From Methanosarcina sp. 2.H.T.1A.6 (GTDB lineage Archaea; Halobacteriota; Methanosarcinia; Methanosarcinales; Methanosarcinaceae): a DNA stretch of 64,000 nucleotides. The position numbers and the translations under genes are program-made. Positions 55,107 to 64,000 of the stretch are shown here, in pieces. Location: the NCBI RefSeq assembly GCF_000979455.1, contig NZ_JJOY01000003.1, positions 1-64,000 on the forward strand. The letters are read 5' to 3'. Under the pieces are notes generated by a model. That model saw only the letters and a program-made list of their open reading frames with translations. It searched no databases and had not been told where the DNA came from. The stretch's first letter is position 1; every line of letters starts with the position of its first letter.

Positions 55107-56423
55107 TCAGCTCATCTGCAGAGGGTCCACTTTCATATATTCCCGCAGCACGGTTGTTGCATAACTTCCCTTGGGCAGCATGAATTCAAGCACTGCCTTT
55201 GATTTTCCGGGGTTCAGCTCGTCTTCCGAGACCTCGAACTTCGGTTCCACCTGCAGGAGGACTTCCCTGCGGGTTCCTTTCGAGCTCATTTCCGGGAACT
55301 CTTCTATATTAAAGCCTTCGAGAGAGACTTCAAGTTCTTTAAGGACCTCGCTTTCGATTTCTCCCGGGATCCCGGATGCAAATGCAGTCTTAAAGCCCGG
55401 AAGTGGGGCTGTAATGAAAGCACGGCCTAGCTTTATCAGGCGGTTCATGGCGTTTACGGTTTCTGAGGTGACTTTTTCAGTCTTTGAGGAATCCGGAAGG
55501 CCGGCTTCGTTCCTGAAGCAAACGAGATCTCCATCCACTGCCTGGTTTAAGGGGAGGCCACGTTCAATCCGACGGCAGAGAATTATGTTATAAATATAGG
55601 ACTGGTAGCCGTGTACAAACATCCTGTAGAGGTTCTGGGGAAGTACGCGGAAAGCTCCGGAATAATCTTCCGGATTTGATATAAGGTGATTCATCATTGC
55701 CCGTTCATGGCCCAGCCGGAGGGGATAGGTTTTCAGGCCCTCTTTATAATCGCGGGTCTCTTTGACAAACTGGCGGGCCTTTTTTGTCTCCTCAGGTTCA
55801 TCCGGGAAGGGATCGGCAATATAGCGGAGGGCTGCTTTTTCAAAGTTTCCTTCAACAATGTCTTTTCCTACCAGATGAGTCACAGGGCGGACAGAGCCGA
55901 AACGCTGGACCCCGAAGAAGTTGGGAACGCCGCCCTGCGCAAGAATTTCGTCAGTTGTCTTTTTGAGCAGAGAACCTGTCTCTTCGGGAGAACTCTCAAT
56001 ATTCCGGATTGTAATTATGAAATCATTTCCCCACAGGTCTCCAAGTTCCACGGACTTCCGGGAGCGGCCCAGCACTTTTAATTCTATGTCTTTTAAGTGG
56101 ATTTTTTCAATTTCGGATGCATCGGTATCAAATATGCTGATCTTCTGGGTGGTGAGTGCCCTTTTGTCCTTTGTGCCTGCAACGCTGATTCTTTTCTGGC
56201 TTACCTGCAGGATTTTTGCGAGGGTCCGGGTCATGTGGTGTGTATCCCAGTCCCGTTTTGTAAGTTCGAGGATGAGGTATTTTCCTTCCTTTCCTTCCTC
56301 CCGGTTTGTGATCTCTTTTACAATGAAATCCTCTATTTCCTGGCGGATCTGCCCTCCAAGACCTTCGGTATCAGTAAAGTAAAGATTCATTCCTATCTGT
56401 TTTTCAATTTCCGGAACTTCCAT
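55107..56423 (-). CDS. truD: tRNA pseudouridine synthase D
   Basis: 438 residues. TruD makes pseudouridine at position 13 of tRNA. The catalytic motif VAGTKDKRALTTQ lies near residues 81-93, with Asp86 as the nucleophile. Other family parts: DFIVKEITN, YLILELTKRDWDTHHM, GVPNFFGVQRFG and LPKGSYATTVLREY. The TRUD insertion domain is between them. GGAG lies 12 bases before the ATG. Single gene. Confidence 0.95.
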   Translation of the reverse strand: MEVPEIEKQIGMNLYFTDTEGLGGQIRQEIEDFIVKEITNREEGKEGKYLILELTKRDWDTHHMTRTLAKILQVSQKRISVAGTKDKRALTTQKISIFDTDASEIEKIHLKDIELKVLGRSRKSVELGDLWGNDFIITIRNIESSPEETGSLLKKTTDEILAQGGVPNFFGVQRFGSVRPVTHLVGKDIVEGNFEKAALRYIADPFPDEPEETKKARQFVKETRDYKEGLKTYPLRLGHERAMMNHLISNPEDYSGAFRVLPQNLYRMFVHGYQSYIYNIILCRRIERGLPLNQAVDGDLVCFRNEAGLPDSSKTEKVTSETVNAMNRLIKLGRAFITAPLPGFKTAFASGIPGEIESEVLKELEVSLEGFNIEEFPEMSSKGTRREVLLQVEPKFEVSEDELNPGKSKAVLEFMLPKGSYATTVLREYMKVDPLQMS

Positions 56424-56490
56424 AAGTTGTAAACACTCCTTTAATAAATTGGGTAATATTTCCTGGTAAAAATTTACGGCTTGATTTACG

Positions 56491-56573
56491 GGATAAAATT
56501 TACTGGATAAAATTTACTGGATAAAATTTACTGGATAAAATTTACTGGATAAAATTTACTGGATAAAATTTAC
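56491..56573. repeat. 14-bp tandem repeat upstream of truD
   Basis: Six copies of GGATAAAATTTACT, the last one incomplete, about 70 bases upstream of the truD start. The spacer holds no gene. Confidence 0.92.
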
Positions 56574-56688
56574 GACTGGATTACTGACTAAGAATTAAAA
56601 GGATAAGATCTGCTGATTAATGGTGCAGATCAAAAGCTTCCAGGGAAGTGTTTTCTTCCCGTGTGCTGCCGAGGTTAATAGATGGAAC

Positions 56689-57930
56689 TTATTTAATTGC
56701 TCTGGTGCTGATGTCAATCACTTTTACTTCGCTTGTGTTTACGAAGGTCCAGCTCCTGTAAGTTTCGTTTTCTCCGACTGCCTGAACCTTTGCCTGAGCT
56801 GTTTTTCCAGGAAGTCCGCCTGCATAAAGGCTTGAAGTCGGGTCGAGCATGAGCCAGGAACCGTATTCATCGGTCAGGTAGTTTACATCAACATTTCCGT
56901 AATAAGCCCTTATTCCTTTAACTACAGCGTCAGTTGAACGGGTTCCGTTACCGATATAGACACCTGCGAAGGCATGGCTGTCTGTTAGATAGACTCGAGT
57001 CGTACCCCCCACAGCTTCGAGCATGGATGAGAGGAGAATTGCCTGATCTTCACAGTCTCCTGCCCCGATCCTCAGAGTAACGTTGGCTGGCTCCCATATG
57101 TCGTTACCCCTCGGGTCACTTACATATTCGACTTCTTCTTTTACCATGTCAAAGAGGGCACAGACCTGATAGATATTATAAGCTCCGGGATATGAGCGGG
57201 CTACTTCGGCTGCTCTGTTCCTTACATCAGGCTCGGCTGGTTCCACCAATTGGTTTATTTTTTTAAAGTAATAAGCAGGATTGTATCTGTATTTTGGAGT
57301 AATTTTTTCGGACATCGGCTTTAGATCCGTAGTAAACCCGTTCATTAAATAAGGCTCATATTCATGCCATTTGCCTTCCGATGTCGAGGCAAGCAGCCAG
57401 AGGACGATGCTGATGCTGGCTTTTTCTTCTTCGGGCACCTGAACTGCGATTATTCCGAGACTCTGCTCTTCTCCCGGGATAAGTAAAGCTCCACAGTCTT
57501 CGGAAAAGATCTGGTTTTCAGAAGCGTTAACAGAAACTCCGTACCTATCAATAAAGATTGGGTTTCGGCCTTCGTTTTTGATACTTATTTTAAAATAACT
57601 TATTCCTCCCTGGAAAAAATCTGAGGTCTGATAACTGCTGCTCAGAGAGAAACCAGGCTGCAGTGGAGTTCTCAGGACAGGAGTAAGTTCTTTTTTCGCA
57701 GTGGAATATGAAGGTATTGCCGGAAAAGTAAAAGAAGCCGTATCAGGTGTGAATACCTTTTCAGAGCTTTCAGGCTCCACACCCAATCCAAGAGAATCTC
57801 TTAATTCATGCGTAATATTGCCAATCGAGTCCGAAAAGAGAAATCCAACCATTGTAACCAGTGCAAGGCATATACATAAGACAGCAATTCTCAAGGCTGC
57901 GTTTTTTCCTGAAACCCCTGGGTTATTCAT
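56689..57930 (-). CDS. membrane-anchored transglutaminase-like protein
   Basis: 413 residues; GGAGGG lies six bases before the ATG. One N-terminal membrane helix (IAVLCICLALVTMVGFLF), then a beta-sandwich-like domain (SYFKISIKNEGRNPIFIDRYG), then a transglutaminase-like core with the triad Cys in RIGAGDCEDQAILLSSMLEA, His in TDSHAFAGVYIG and Asp in WLMLDPTSS. Such proteins act as cysteine proteases or cross-linkers; here it faces the outside. The substrate is unknown. Next gene on the same strand is pth2, upstream of it by 125 bases. Confidence 0.88.
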   Translation of the reverse strand: MNNPGVSGKNAALRIAVLCICLALVTMVGFLFSDSIGNITHELRDSLGLGVEPESSEKVFTPDTASFTFPAIPSYSTAKKELTPVLRTPLQPGFSLSSSYQTSDFFQGGISYFKISIKNEGRNPIFIDRYGVSVNASENQIFSEDCGALLIPGEEQSLGIIAVQVPEEEKASISIVLWLLASTSEGKWHEYEPYLMNGFTTDLKPMSEKITPKYRYNPAYYFKKINQLVEPAEPDVRNRAAEVARSYPGAYNIYQVCALFDMVKEEVEYVSDPRGNDIWEPANVTLRIGAGDCEDQAILLSSMLEAVGGTTRVYLTDSHAFAGVYIGNGTRSTDAVVKGIRAYYGNVDVNYLTDEYGSWLMLDPTSSLYAGGLPGKTAQAKVQAVGENETYRSWTFVNTSEVKVIDISTRAIK

Positions 57931-58055
57931 TAATACCCTCCGGAATAGAATAACAGGCAGAACTTTTTTCAGTCAGTGAAACCATCTCTTCAGGTATCCA
58001 CGGATCATTTTTTTTTAAACGGGTCTCTAATCCCTTTATCCGGACACTCTGGTAA

Positions 58056-58403
58056 TTAAACAAGTTTAAGATCCCGAGTAATCTTATCTATAAGCTCTTC
58101 TTTTGCCGGTCCGATTCCTAGCACTGTGACTGTACCGGAAGGAATTTCCGTAAGTCCCGCGTCCTGTATCAGGGCTGTTGGAAGCCCTTCCCGTCTTGCT
58201 TTTTCCTTAAGTTCATAAAGGTCCTTAAGGGTGGGAACTTTCAGGACAACTTTTTTTTGTCCTCCTTCCTTCCATTTTTCAAGGTCGCTTTTGCTTGCCC
58301 ATTCAGCCGCAGAAAGAGCAGCATGAGCCACCTGTACAGCAAACTTACCTTTGGAAAGTTTCAGGTCATCCCGGGTTACTATACACTGTTTGTATTCACT
58401 CAT
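58056..58403 (-). CDS. pth2: peptidyl-tRNA hydrolase, archaeal/eukaryotic type (Pth2)
   Basis: 115 residues, full length. It releases tRNA from peptidyl-tRNA dropped by ribosomes. Seen: [76 protein letters not shown] and [16 protein letters not shown]. All are Pth2 signatures. GAGG precedes the ATG. Confidence 0.97.
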   Translation of the reverse strand: MSEYKQCIVTRDDLKLSKGKFAVQVAHAALSAAEWASKSDLEKWKEGGQKKVVLKVPTLKDLYELKEKARREGLPTALIQDAGLTEIPSGTVTVLGIGPAKEELIDKITRDLKLV

Positions 58404-58661
58404 TTTTTGCCTCGGGCTTATTCAAAGGCAGCCTATATCTTAAATGTTTTCTGTGCAGCCTTTCCGGATCGAGTTTGAGATGTTCTCTCAGGCTTTCTCA
58501 CAACCTTCTTCAGACTGCTTCAGTTCTACAGACTGCTTTACTGTTTTCAAATATCTGATAGTACTGTTTTCATAGATCTATAGTTTCCAGGTTTGATAAA
58601 ACCTCTATTAATAATCTTCCTAAAATATATTATATTATCTTCAATACCATTTATAGTTAGT

Positions 58662-59696
58662 TCATATAATATTTTGAAGGTATTCCAAAATATATTCGGC
58701 AGGATTTATCCCCCATGCATCAAAAATACCTTTTCCGGAAGGCGTTCCATTGACCTCAAGTATCCTGGAACCCTGTTTATTTCCATTGCCTCCATCTTCA
58801 ATTTTATTATTTTCATTTTTAGATTCATTTTTAGATTTATTTTTAGATTCATTTTTAGATTTATTTTTATTTTCATTCTGATCTTCAGGGCCTTCTATAA
58901 TATCAATACCTGCAAATGTCGTGCCTACTGCAAGGGCAGCTTTTTCTGCAATTTCTTTTTGTTCATCGGTAAGTACACATCTGTCTGCACTTCCTCCCTG
59001 ACTGAGGTTGTTTACCCAGGAACCTGCTGCGGCTTTTCGGTAAATTGCGCCTATGGCAGTGCCCCCAACAACAAAAGCCCTTATGTCCCTCCCGGGGTTT
59101 TCTATAAACTCCTGGATATACAGCATCCCCCTTTCTTCAAGCAGACTTTCAAGAGCCTCTTCCACAGGTACAGGCCCGGTTTTTCGGTCTGAAAACCTGA
59201 TTTCTCCTTCCTTTACCCTTGCAATATCCTTTCCCTTATAACCAAAAACAGGTTTTATGACAGCATCTCCAAACCCGGATACTACCCTTAAGGCTGCTTC
59301 CACACTCTGGACAGCTACGGTTTCAGGTACCGGAAGGCCGGCTCTTGCCAGAAGATAAGAAGCATGGTACTTGTTTGCCGCATTCCGGATAGCTTCCGGA
59401 GAGTTTATAACCGGAACTCCTTCTGCCTCCAGCTCCCTCAGGACATCAAACCTGAAAGATACTCCTTCAAAAGCCCCAGCCCCTGCATCTCTGACAATGA
59501 GGGCATCAAGGTCTGAGAGCAGGATTTCCCCTGCTTTAAAAAGAGCTGCCGGCTCGTGAGTTTTTGAACTTACACTGACCTCTGCTGTCCTTAGGTCGAG
59601 AACAAAAGGAGAAAAGCCTTTTTCCTTCGCTGCATTGATGAGGGCCCGGGCTGTCCAGTCTTCCGGGTCGGTAATTGCGATCCCTATTTTTTTCAT
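58662..59696 (-). CDS. mptN: ATP-grasp glutamate ligase, probable tetrahydromethanopterin:glutamate ligase
   Basis: 344 residues of RimK-type ATP-grasp fold: [65 protein letters not shown], and the metal site [13 protein letters not shown]. In Methanosarcina, MptN adds glutamate to tetrahydromethanopterin to give tetrahydrosarcinapterin, the C1 carrier. The call rests on fold and organism; a related RimK ligase is possible. Odd: at residues 270-310, just before the metal-binding strand, a Lys/Asn/Ser/Glu-rich insertion of KNESKNKS-type repeats is coded by 12-bp tandem repeats (about 58814-58880). Confidence 0.8.
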   Translation of the reverse strand: MKKIGIAITDPEDWTARALINAAKEKGFSPFVLDLRTAEVSVSSKTHEPAALFKAGEILLSDLDALIVRDAGAGAFEGVSFRFDVLRELEAEGVPVINSPEAIRNAANKYHASYLLARAGLPVPETVAVQSVEAALRVVSGFGDAVIKPVFGYKGKDIARVKEGEIRFSDRKTGPVPVEEALESLLEERGMLYIQEFIENPGRDIRAFVVGGTAIGAIYRKAAAGSWVNNLSQGGSADRCVLTDEQKEIAEKAALAVGTTFAGIDIIEGPEDQNENKNKSKNESKNKSKNESKNENNKIEDGGNGNKQGSRILEVNGTPSGKGIFDAWGINPAEYILEYLQNII

Positions 59697-59762
59697 AGGG
59701 TATGATCTGGTACCCTTATTATCAAGTTTACGATAAAGATATTCGGGAGGCTTACAGGGGTT

Positions 59763-60170
59763 TCAGCGAGGTGATTTATCTGAGGCCTGCTCTGCAAGAG
59801 GCTCAAGTCCCTGCTTTTTACGATATTCATTGATTGCCCTGTGAATGGCTTCCCTGGACACTACCGAGCACTCCAGTTTTCCCGGAGGCAGCCCCTCAAG
59901 CGCTTCAGCCACGGCTTCGTTTGTAAGCCCCCAGGCTTCTTCGAGGGTTTTGCCTTTTATCAGCTCTGTTGCCATACTGCTTGATGCGATTGCTGCTGCA
60001 CAGCCAAATGTCTTGAATTTTACATCCTCGATCCTGTTGTCCCGGATTTTCAGGAAAATTTTCATCTGGTCCCCATGAGGGTTTCCGGCTTCTCCGACGC
60101 CGTCAGCATTCTCTATTTCCCCCACGTTTCTCGGATTCATAAAATGGTCCATCACCTTTTTATTATACAC
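59763..60170 (-). CDS. iscU: IscU/NifU-type Fe-S scaffold lacking the first cysteine ligand
   Basis: 135 residues from GTG at 60170, chosen for GAGGGG upstream and for the normal family start YNKKVMDHFMNPRNVGEI. The scaffold builds clusters from sulfur delivered by IscS. Two of the three ligand cysteines are present (Cys57 in KTFGCAAAIASSS and Cys101 in LECSVVSREA). The first, normally in NPxCGD, is missing: the sequence reads NPHGDQM (His32-Gly-Asp34), one residue shorter. The His usually before the third Cys is Glu100. The iscS gene lies upstream on the same strand. Confidence 0.9.
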   Translation of the reverse strand: MYNKKVMDHFMNPRNVGEIENADGVGEAGNPHGDQMKIFLKIRDNRIEDVKFKTFGCAAAIASSSMATELIKGKTLEEAWGLTNEAVAEALEGLPPGKLECSVVSREAIHRAINEYRKKQGLEPLAEQASDKSPR

Positions 60171-60220
60171 AAAATCCCCTCGCTTTTCCCTCACTTCTTA
60201 GATTGCGATTTTTCTCTCAG

Positions 60221-60270
60221 GCTTATCAGCTTTCATCAGCTTTCATCAGCTTTCATCAACTTTCATCAGC
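60221..60270. repeat. 10-bp tandem repeat between iscS and iscU
   Basis: Five units of TTTCATCAGC or close variants, with TTTATCCACA-like words following up to the iscS stop codon. Confidence 0.85.
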
Positions 60271-60292
60271 CCTTGTCCGCTTTTATCCACAT

Positions 60293-61480
60293 TTATCCAC
60301 ACTCATCCGCAGGTTTGTAGAATGGAGATATAGCCCTCAATTTTCCAACGACCTCAGGCAACAACTCGAGTACATAATCAATATCCTCTTCTGAGTTTGC
60401 ATCCCCAAGGGTCAGGCGCAGAGAACCCGGGGCGATTTTCGGCGGCACTCCTATTGCCCTGAGCACATGTGAAGGTTCGGAAGAACCCGAAGAACAGGCG
60501 CTGCCTGTTGAACAGCAGATCCCCATCTGGTCAAGCATGAGCAGCAGGGATTCCCCTTCTATATACTCAAAACTGAAGTTCAGGTTCCCAGGAAGACGTT
60601 TTTCCGGATGCCCGTTAAGCCTGCAGTGAGGAATTTCAAGGATTCCGGCCATAAGGCTGTCTCTCATTTTCCTGAGCTTTTCATTATGTTCCTCGATGTT
60701 TGCAGTTGCAAGTTCTATCGCCTTTCCCATTCCTGCGATCCCTGCGACATTCTCTGTCCCTGCGCGTTTTCCTCTCTCCTGCGCGCCCCCGTGCATGTAA
60801 TTATCAATTTCTGTCCCTTCTCTTATGTAAAGGGCTCCGACACCCTTTGGCCCATAAAATTTATGCGAGGAAAGGGAGAGCATGTCCACATCCTTATGTT
60901 CCCGCTGCAGATCAAGGGGGACCTTCCCTATTACCTGTACGGCATCGGTATGAAATGGAATCCCGTGTTCTCTTGCAATCTTCCCTATCTCCAGAATAGG
61001 CTCGATTGTCCCGATTTCGTTATTGGCATACATGACAGAAATCAGGATAGTATCTTCTCTTATTGCGGCTTCCACCTCCGCGGGGTCTACAAGCCCATAC
61101 CTGTCTACAGGCAGATAGGTTACATCAAAGCCCTGCGTTTCCAGATACTCACAGGGGTAAAGCACTGCATGGTGTTCGATTGGTGTGGTGATAATGTGCT
61201 TTCCTTTCATTCGCCTGGTAAAAGCCGTACCTTTGACAGCCCAGTTGTCAGACTCGGTCCCGCCTGAAGTAAAGTAAATTTCTTCGGGCCTGGCCCCTAG
61301 CGCCTTTGCAAGCTTTTCCCTGGCGGTTTCCACGGCTTCCCGGCCTTCTCTCCCTATTGAGTACAGGGACGAAGGATTGCCGAAATGTTCTTTCAAAAAA
61401 GGCAGCATAGTTTCAACCACTTCCGGTTTTGTGAAAGTGGTGGCTGCATGGTCCATGTATACTAAGCGCTTCTCTCCCAT
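60293..61480 (-). CDS. iscS: cysteine desulfurase
   Basis: 395 residues from ATG at 61480 with GGGGG upstream; the frame is open to 61681 but that part is not protein-like. A PLP enzyme that takes sulfur from cysteine. Seen: VYMDHAATTFTKPEV at the N terminus, TSGGTESDNWAV, HTDAVQVIGK, the PLP lysine in SLSSHKFYGPKG and the active cysteine in the long loop GSACSSGSSEPSHVL. All key residues are present, so it should be active. It lies 120 bases upstream of the iscU gene, and supplies sulfur for it. Confidence 0.95.
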   Translation of the reverse strand: MGEKRLVYMDHAATTFTKPEVVETMLPFLKEHFGNPSSLYSIGREGREAVETAREKLAKALGARPEEIYFTSGGTESDNWAVKGTAFTRRMKGKHIITTPIEHHAVLYPCEYLETQGFDVTYLPVDRYGLVDPAEVEAAIREDTILISVMYANNEIGTIEPILEIGKIAREHGIPFHTDAVQVIGKVPLDLQREHKDVDMLSLSSHKFYGPKGVGALYIREGTEIDNYMHGGAQERGKRAGTENVAGIAGMGKAIELATANIEEHNEKLRKMRDSLMAGILEIPHCRLNGHPEKRLPGNLNFSFEYIEGESLLLMLDQMGICCSTGSACSSGSSEPSHVLRAIGVPPKIAPGSLRLTLGDANSEEDIDYVLELLPEVVGKLRAISPFYKPADECG

Positions 61481-61749
61481 CAGAACCCCCAGGGAAAATA
61501 GGAGTTTGCTTGATATGAATTTATTGTGCGCCCTTTGAAAACTTTCAGTTTGTATCATGAAGGTGCGAAAGTATCGGAAATGTGAAAGTATCTGAAGGAA
61601 CATACATGGGGGAAAGTATCTGAAAATAAAAAATATCAGGTTGTACCGACGGCCTGGATTACACTGCAAATAATTTTCCAATCACTACGAAGGTATTTAT
61701 AATTCGATTTCTTTAGTCCGGTTCCAGTTAACAGGAGGCAAAAGAGGTT

Positions 61750-62265
61750 TTGCTAAAACAATTTTCTATTATTCTTGGCATATATTTTCTGGGCGAGCTG
61801 CTTCAGAAAGCATTCGTGTTGCCTGTTCCGGGCAATATCCTGGGTATGTTAATCCTTTTCTTCGGCCTGTATACAGGTGTAATTAAACTCGAAATGATAG
61901 ACCGGGTAAGTGATTTTCTGCTTGATAACCTGGCTTTTTTCTTCCTTCCAGCAGGTGTCAGCCTTATAACCTGCTTTGCTGTGCTTGAAGGAAAATTGAC
62001 CGCCGTCATCGGGGTTTCCATTATCTCAACAGTGATAATTCTGGGTGTAACCGGGCTGACAGTAGAGTTTGTCAAAAAGTTCCTCCAGAGAAAGTCGATG
62101 AAGATGGCTTTTTCCGGAAAAGGGAAAGTTACGGTCGGGAAAAATCCTCAAAAAGCACAGGCACACGAAAGAATACAGGCATCTGAAAGAATACAGGCAT
62201 CTGAAAGAATACAGACATCCGAAAGAATACAGGCACGCGAAAGAAAAACGAAAGAGGTGAGCTGA
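61750..62265 (+). CDS. lrgA: LrgA/CidA-family membrane protein
   Basis: 171 residues from TTG at 61750 with GGAGG upstream. Four membrane helices in the LrgA layout: ILGIYFLGELLQKAFVLPVPGNILGMLILF, LLDNLAFFFLPAGVSLITCF, VIGVSIISTVIILGVTG. The C-terminal tail carries about four ERIQAS repeats coded by an 18-bp tandem repeat (62167-62240), a recent expansion. With LrgB it forms a holin/antiholin-like or carboxylate transporter system. The lrgB start follows at once. Confidence 0.9.
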   Translation: MLKQFSIILGIYFLGELLQKAFVLPVPGNILGMLILFFGLYTGVIKLEMIDRVSDFLLDNLAFFFLPAGVSLITCFAVLEGKLTAVIGVSIISTVIILGVTGLTVEFVKKFLQRKSMKMAFSGKGKVTVGKNPQKAQAHERIQASERIQASERIQTSERIQARERKTKEVS

Positions 62266-62266
62266 A

Positions 62267-62983
62267 GTGCAGGTTGATTTTTTGAATGAGTTTCTCAATA
62301 CACCCTTATTTGGAATTCTTATTTCTTTAGTTGCTTTTCAGATAGGTACTCTGCTCTATAAGAAGACCCGTTCTTCGGTCTTCAACCCTCTTCTTGTGGG
62401 CTTTGTGCTCGTGATTCTTTTCCTCCTTTATTTCAGGATCGATTTTGAGACTTATAATATGGGCGGAGACTACATTTCCTTCTTCCTCGGGCCTGCAACC
62501 ATTGTCCTTGCCGTGCCTCTCTACAAAAAAATCCAGCTCCTGAAAAGCGATGCCCTCCCTATAATTACAGGAATTAGTGCAGGCTGCATTGCGGGTATGT
62601 CAAGCATTCTTATTTTCTCCAGCTTTTTCGGGCTTGATAAAGCCATAACCAATTCTCTAATCCCGAAATCCGTGACTACACCCATAGGAATAGAGATTTC
62701 AAAACAGATAGGAGGCCTGCCTGCAATAACAGTGGCTGCAATTATAGTAACAGGAATCCTGGGGGCTGTGCTTGGGCCATTCATCTGCCGCTGCTTCCGT
62801 ATAAAAGACGGAGTTGCAGTCGGTATTGCAATCGGCACAGCTGCTCACGCTCTCGGGACAACAAGGGCAATAGAAATAGGGGAAACCGAAGGAGCAATGA
62901 GCGGGCTTGCAATAGGGATTGCCGGTTTGATTACGGTTTTTCTTGCGCCGGCGCTGCTTTACGTGTTCGGGCTTCTATCCTGA
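62267..62983 (+). CDS. lrgB: LrgB/CidB-family membrane protein
   Basis: 238 residues from GTG at 62267, next to the lrgA stop, with GAGGTGAGC upstream. About seven membrane helices; signatures GGDYISFFLGPATIVLAVPLYK, SLIPKSVTTPIGIEISKQIGG and GTAAHALGTTRAIEIGETEGAMSGLA. Works with LrgA; in bacteria it influences murein hydrolase activity or pyruvate uptake. As this archaeon should lack murein, a metabolite transport role is more likely (inference). Confidence 0.93.
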   Translation: MQVDFLNEFLNTPLFGILISLVAFQIGTLLYKKTRSSVFNPLLVGFVLVILFLLYFRIDFETYNMGGDYISFFLGPATIVLAVPLYKKIQLLKSDALPIITGISAGCIAGMSSILIFSSFFGLDKAITNSLIPKSVTTPIGIEISKQIGGLPAITVAAIIVTGILGAVLGPFICRCFRIKDGVAVGIAIGTAAHALGTTRAIEIGETEGAMSGLAIGIAGLITVFLAPALLYVFGLLS

Positions 62984-63063
62984 GAAGCTTAACTCCCAAA
63001 AAATAATGAAACTAAAAAAGGTGTGAAACAGAATATAAGTGAAAAAGAGTGTTTTTCAGATAG

Positions 63064-63110
63064 TATTTCAGATACTATTTCAGATACTATTTCAGACACT
63101 ATTTCAGATT
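63064..63110. repeat. 12-bp tandem repeat between lrgB and fxsA
   Basis: About four copies of TATTTCAGATAC with small variations, in the spacer between two convergent genes. Confidence 0.85.
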
Positions 63111-63172
63111 ACACTTAATTCTGTTTTGTCTACATCCTTGAAGATTTACTCTGCCGCTTCTGAGCTTGCGGA

Positions 63173-63577
63173 TTACCTGAAATCCGTATACATCCGCATC
63201 TGGAAGTTGCCCTGCTGTATCTTTTTCCTGATGATCCCTTTTGCTACCCCCACATAGATTTCTCGGACCTGAGGAATTAGCATGGAAAATCCTATAGCGT
63301 CGGTCAGAAAACCGGGAGTCAGAAGGGCAAAACCTCCGATCAATACAAAGAGCCCATGCAGGAGTTCATTTCCTGGCATATAGCCCTGTCCTGTTGCTTC
63401 CTGGATCTGGCGGAGCACCCGAAAGCCCTGGCTTTTTGTCAGGTAAGCTCCAAGGGTCGCAGTAATCAAAATAATAAGTATGGTGTTTAGAGTTCCGATT
63501 ATGCCCCCTATCGTGATAAGGAGATAAATCTCAACAAGGGGAATAATTAGAAATAGGGAAAAGAGTTTCAGAAACAT
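63173..63577 (-). CDS. FxsA-family membrane protein
   Basis: 134 residues from ATG at 63577 (TTG at 63592 would add five). Three or four membrane helices: FLKLFSLFLIIPLVEIYLLITIGGIIG, LITATLGAYLTKSQGFRVLRQIQEA, and HGLFVLIGGFALLTPGFLTDAIGFSMLIPQVR. These are FxsA family signatures; E. coli FxsA relieves phage exclusion by interacting with a membrane protein, and its general function is unknown. No ribosome binding site is seen, so the mRNA may be leaderless. Confidence 0.88.
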   Translation of the reverse strand: MFLKLFSLFLIIPLVEIYLLITIGGIIGTLNTILIILITATLGAYLTKSQGFRVLRQIQEATGQGYMPGNELLHGLFVLIGGFALLTPGFLTDAIGFSMLIPQVREIYVGVAKGIIRKKIQQGNFQMRMYTDFR

Positions 63578-63794
63578 GGTGGTCAGTTTCAAAGATTATT
63601 GGCTATTTATAATGCGTTTATTAATTCTCATCAGTACTGAACAATTTATTTTAAATTTTGAGTACTAAGGAGAGTATAGTTCTCATATATTGTTTTTTTG
63701 GAGCTTCATCCATTAGGACTTCCCGGAACCAGGTTCACAATGGAATACTCTTTTTTCAGGAACAGAGCAAAAATTACAGGCTATAAAGACGATC

Positions 63795-64000
63795 TCAAAG
63801 ATCGTACACATTTCCCAGGGCTTCTTTAAAAGTAACATCAACGTCTTCTACGTGAGCAAAAGTCGGCCCTTTCCGAAGCTCGTTTATCAGAAGTTCGAGG
63901 GCTTCTTGCCTGCCTTCAGCGAGAACAAAAACACTACCATCCCTGAGGTTTATAGGGTTACAGTCCACCCCAAAGCGCTCGGCAGCATTTCTTGCAAACC
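63795..64000 (-). CDS. acylphosphatase, 5' end beyond the window
   Basis: The last 67 residues of a gene that starts beyond the window. They read FARNAAERFGVDCNPINLRDGSVFVLAEG and then EALELLINELRKGPTFAHVEDVDVTF, ending in GNVYDL. This is the C-terminal two thirds of acylphosphatase (the alpha/beta fold with xGxVFxxAEG and KGPxxAxVxxV). The N-terminal arginine loop (GxVQGVGFR) would lie outside. It hydrolyses acyl phosphates; cytoplasmic. Confidence 0.85.
   Translation of the reverse strand, partial: FARNAAERFGVDCNPINLRDGSVFVLAEGRQEALELLINELRKGPTFAHVEDVDVTFKEALGNVYDL

Overview
This window is a stretch of a methanogenic archaeal chromosome from the genus Methanosarcina or a very close relative. 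The gene content shows it directly: coenzyme M biosynthesis by the cysteate route (cysteate synthase plus a fused ComDE), a methanogenesis-marker-16-type protein, a tetrahydrosarcinapterin-type glutamate ligase (MptN), CDP-archaeol synthase, a membrane-bound LonB protease, a ubiquitin-like SAMP, Ni-CO dehydrogenase remnants, and AT-rich intergenic DNA full of short tandem repeats. The gene order from the TrmB-type regulator through cysteate synthase to the cooS/cooF locus fits, from memory, the M. acetivorans MA3302-MA3282 region in reverse. The species cannot be named from this window. The first 45 bases are not genomic: they are an Illumina Nextera P5/index/adapter sequence left on the contig end.

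Layout. 1-6000: adapter, a truncated secreted protein, a gene-poor 1.3 kb stretch holding a 51-residue AbrB-like micro-gene, an Ala-rich helical-repeat protein, a DUF3795 protein, a decayed GNAT/antitoxin pair, tRNA-Leu, argF and an internally deleted IS605/TnpB-type remnant. 6000-12100: purD, a repeat-rich spacer with a MITE, pyrE and carS, then cytochrome c maturation CcmF split into two genes in swapped order. 12100-21400: a probable MreA regulator, a micro-gene coupled to a SAMP, a tandemly duplicated tRNA Val-Phe-Gly triplet, a metallo-beta-lactamase-fold protein, the marker-16 protein, comDE and cysteate synthase. 21400-30600: a Zn-ribbon protein, two TPR paralogues flanking a small membrane protein that looks like two copies of the LonB transmembrane hairpin, LonB itself, and TldD/TldE.

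30600-42400: two Usp proteins around a nucleoside-recognition (gate) membrane protein, a broken cooS with an altered cooF-like gene, a Trm112-like protein, pyrG, two paralogous lysine-rich microproteins, Yip1 and DUF4013 membrane proteins and a second MITE. 42400-52000: an envelope block with a secreted beta-helix protein, small membrane and secreted proteins, a membrane beta-propeller protein, and an ABC exporter in which one permease is fused to an M1-type metallopeptidase. 52000-64000: a DUF1835-type pseudogene, a MarR-MATE operon with a clear operator, truD, a transglutaminase-like protein, pth2, mptN, an IscU variant lacking its first cluster-binding cysteine beside iscS, lrgAB, fxsA and a truncated acylphosphatase gene.

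The most notable observations are the LonB-hairpin protein beside lonB, the IscU with a lost cysteine, the SAMP-coupled micro-gene, the microprotein pair, the ABC-M1 fusion, the decay of the CO dehydrogenase locus, and the recurrent placement of short tandem repeats next to genes, especially their 3' ends. All functional assignments rest on motif recognition and family knowledge; no database search was run.
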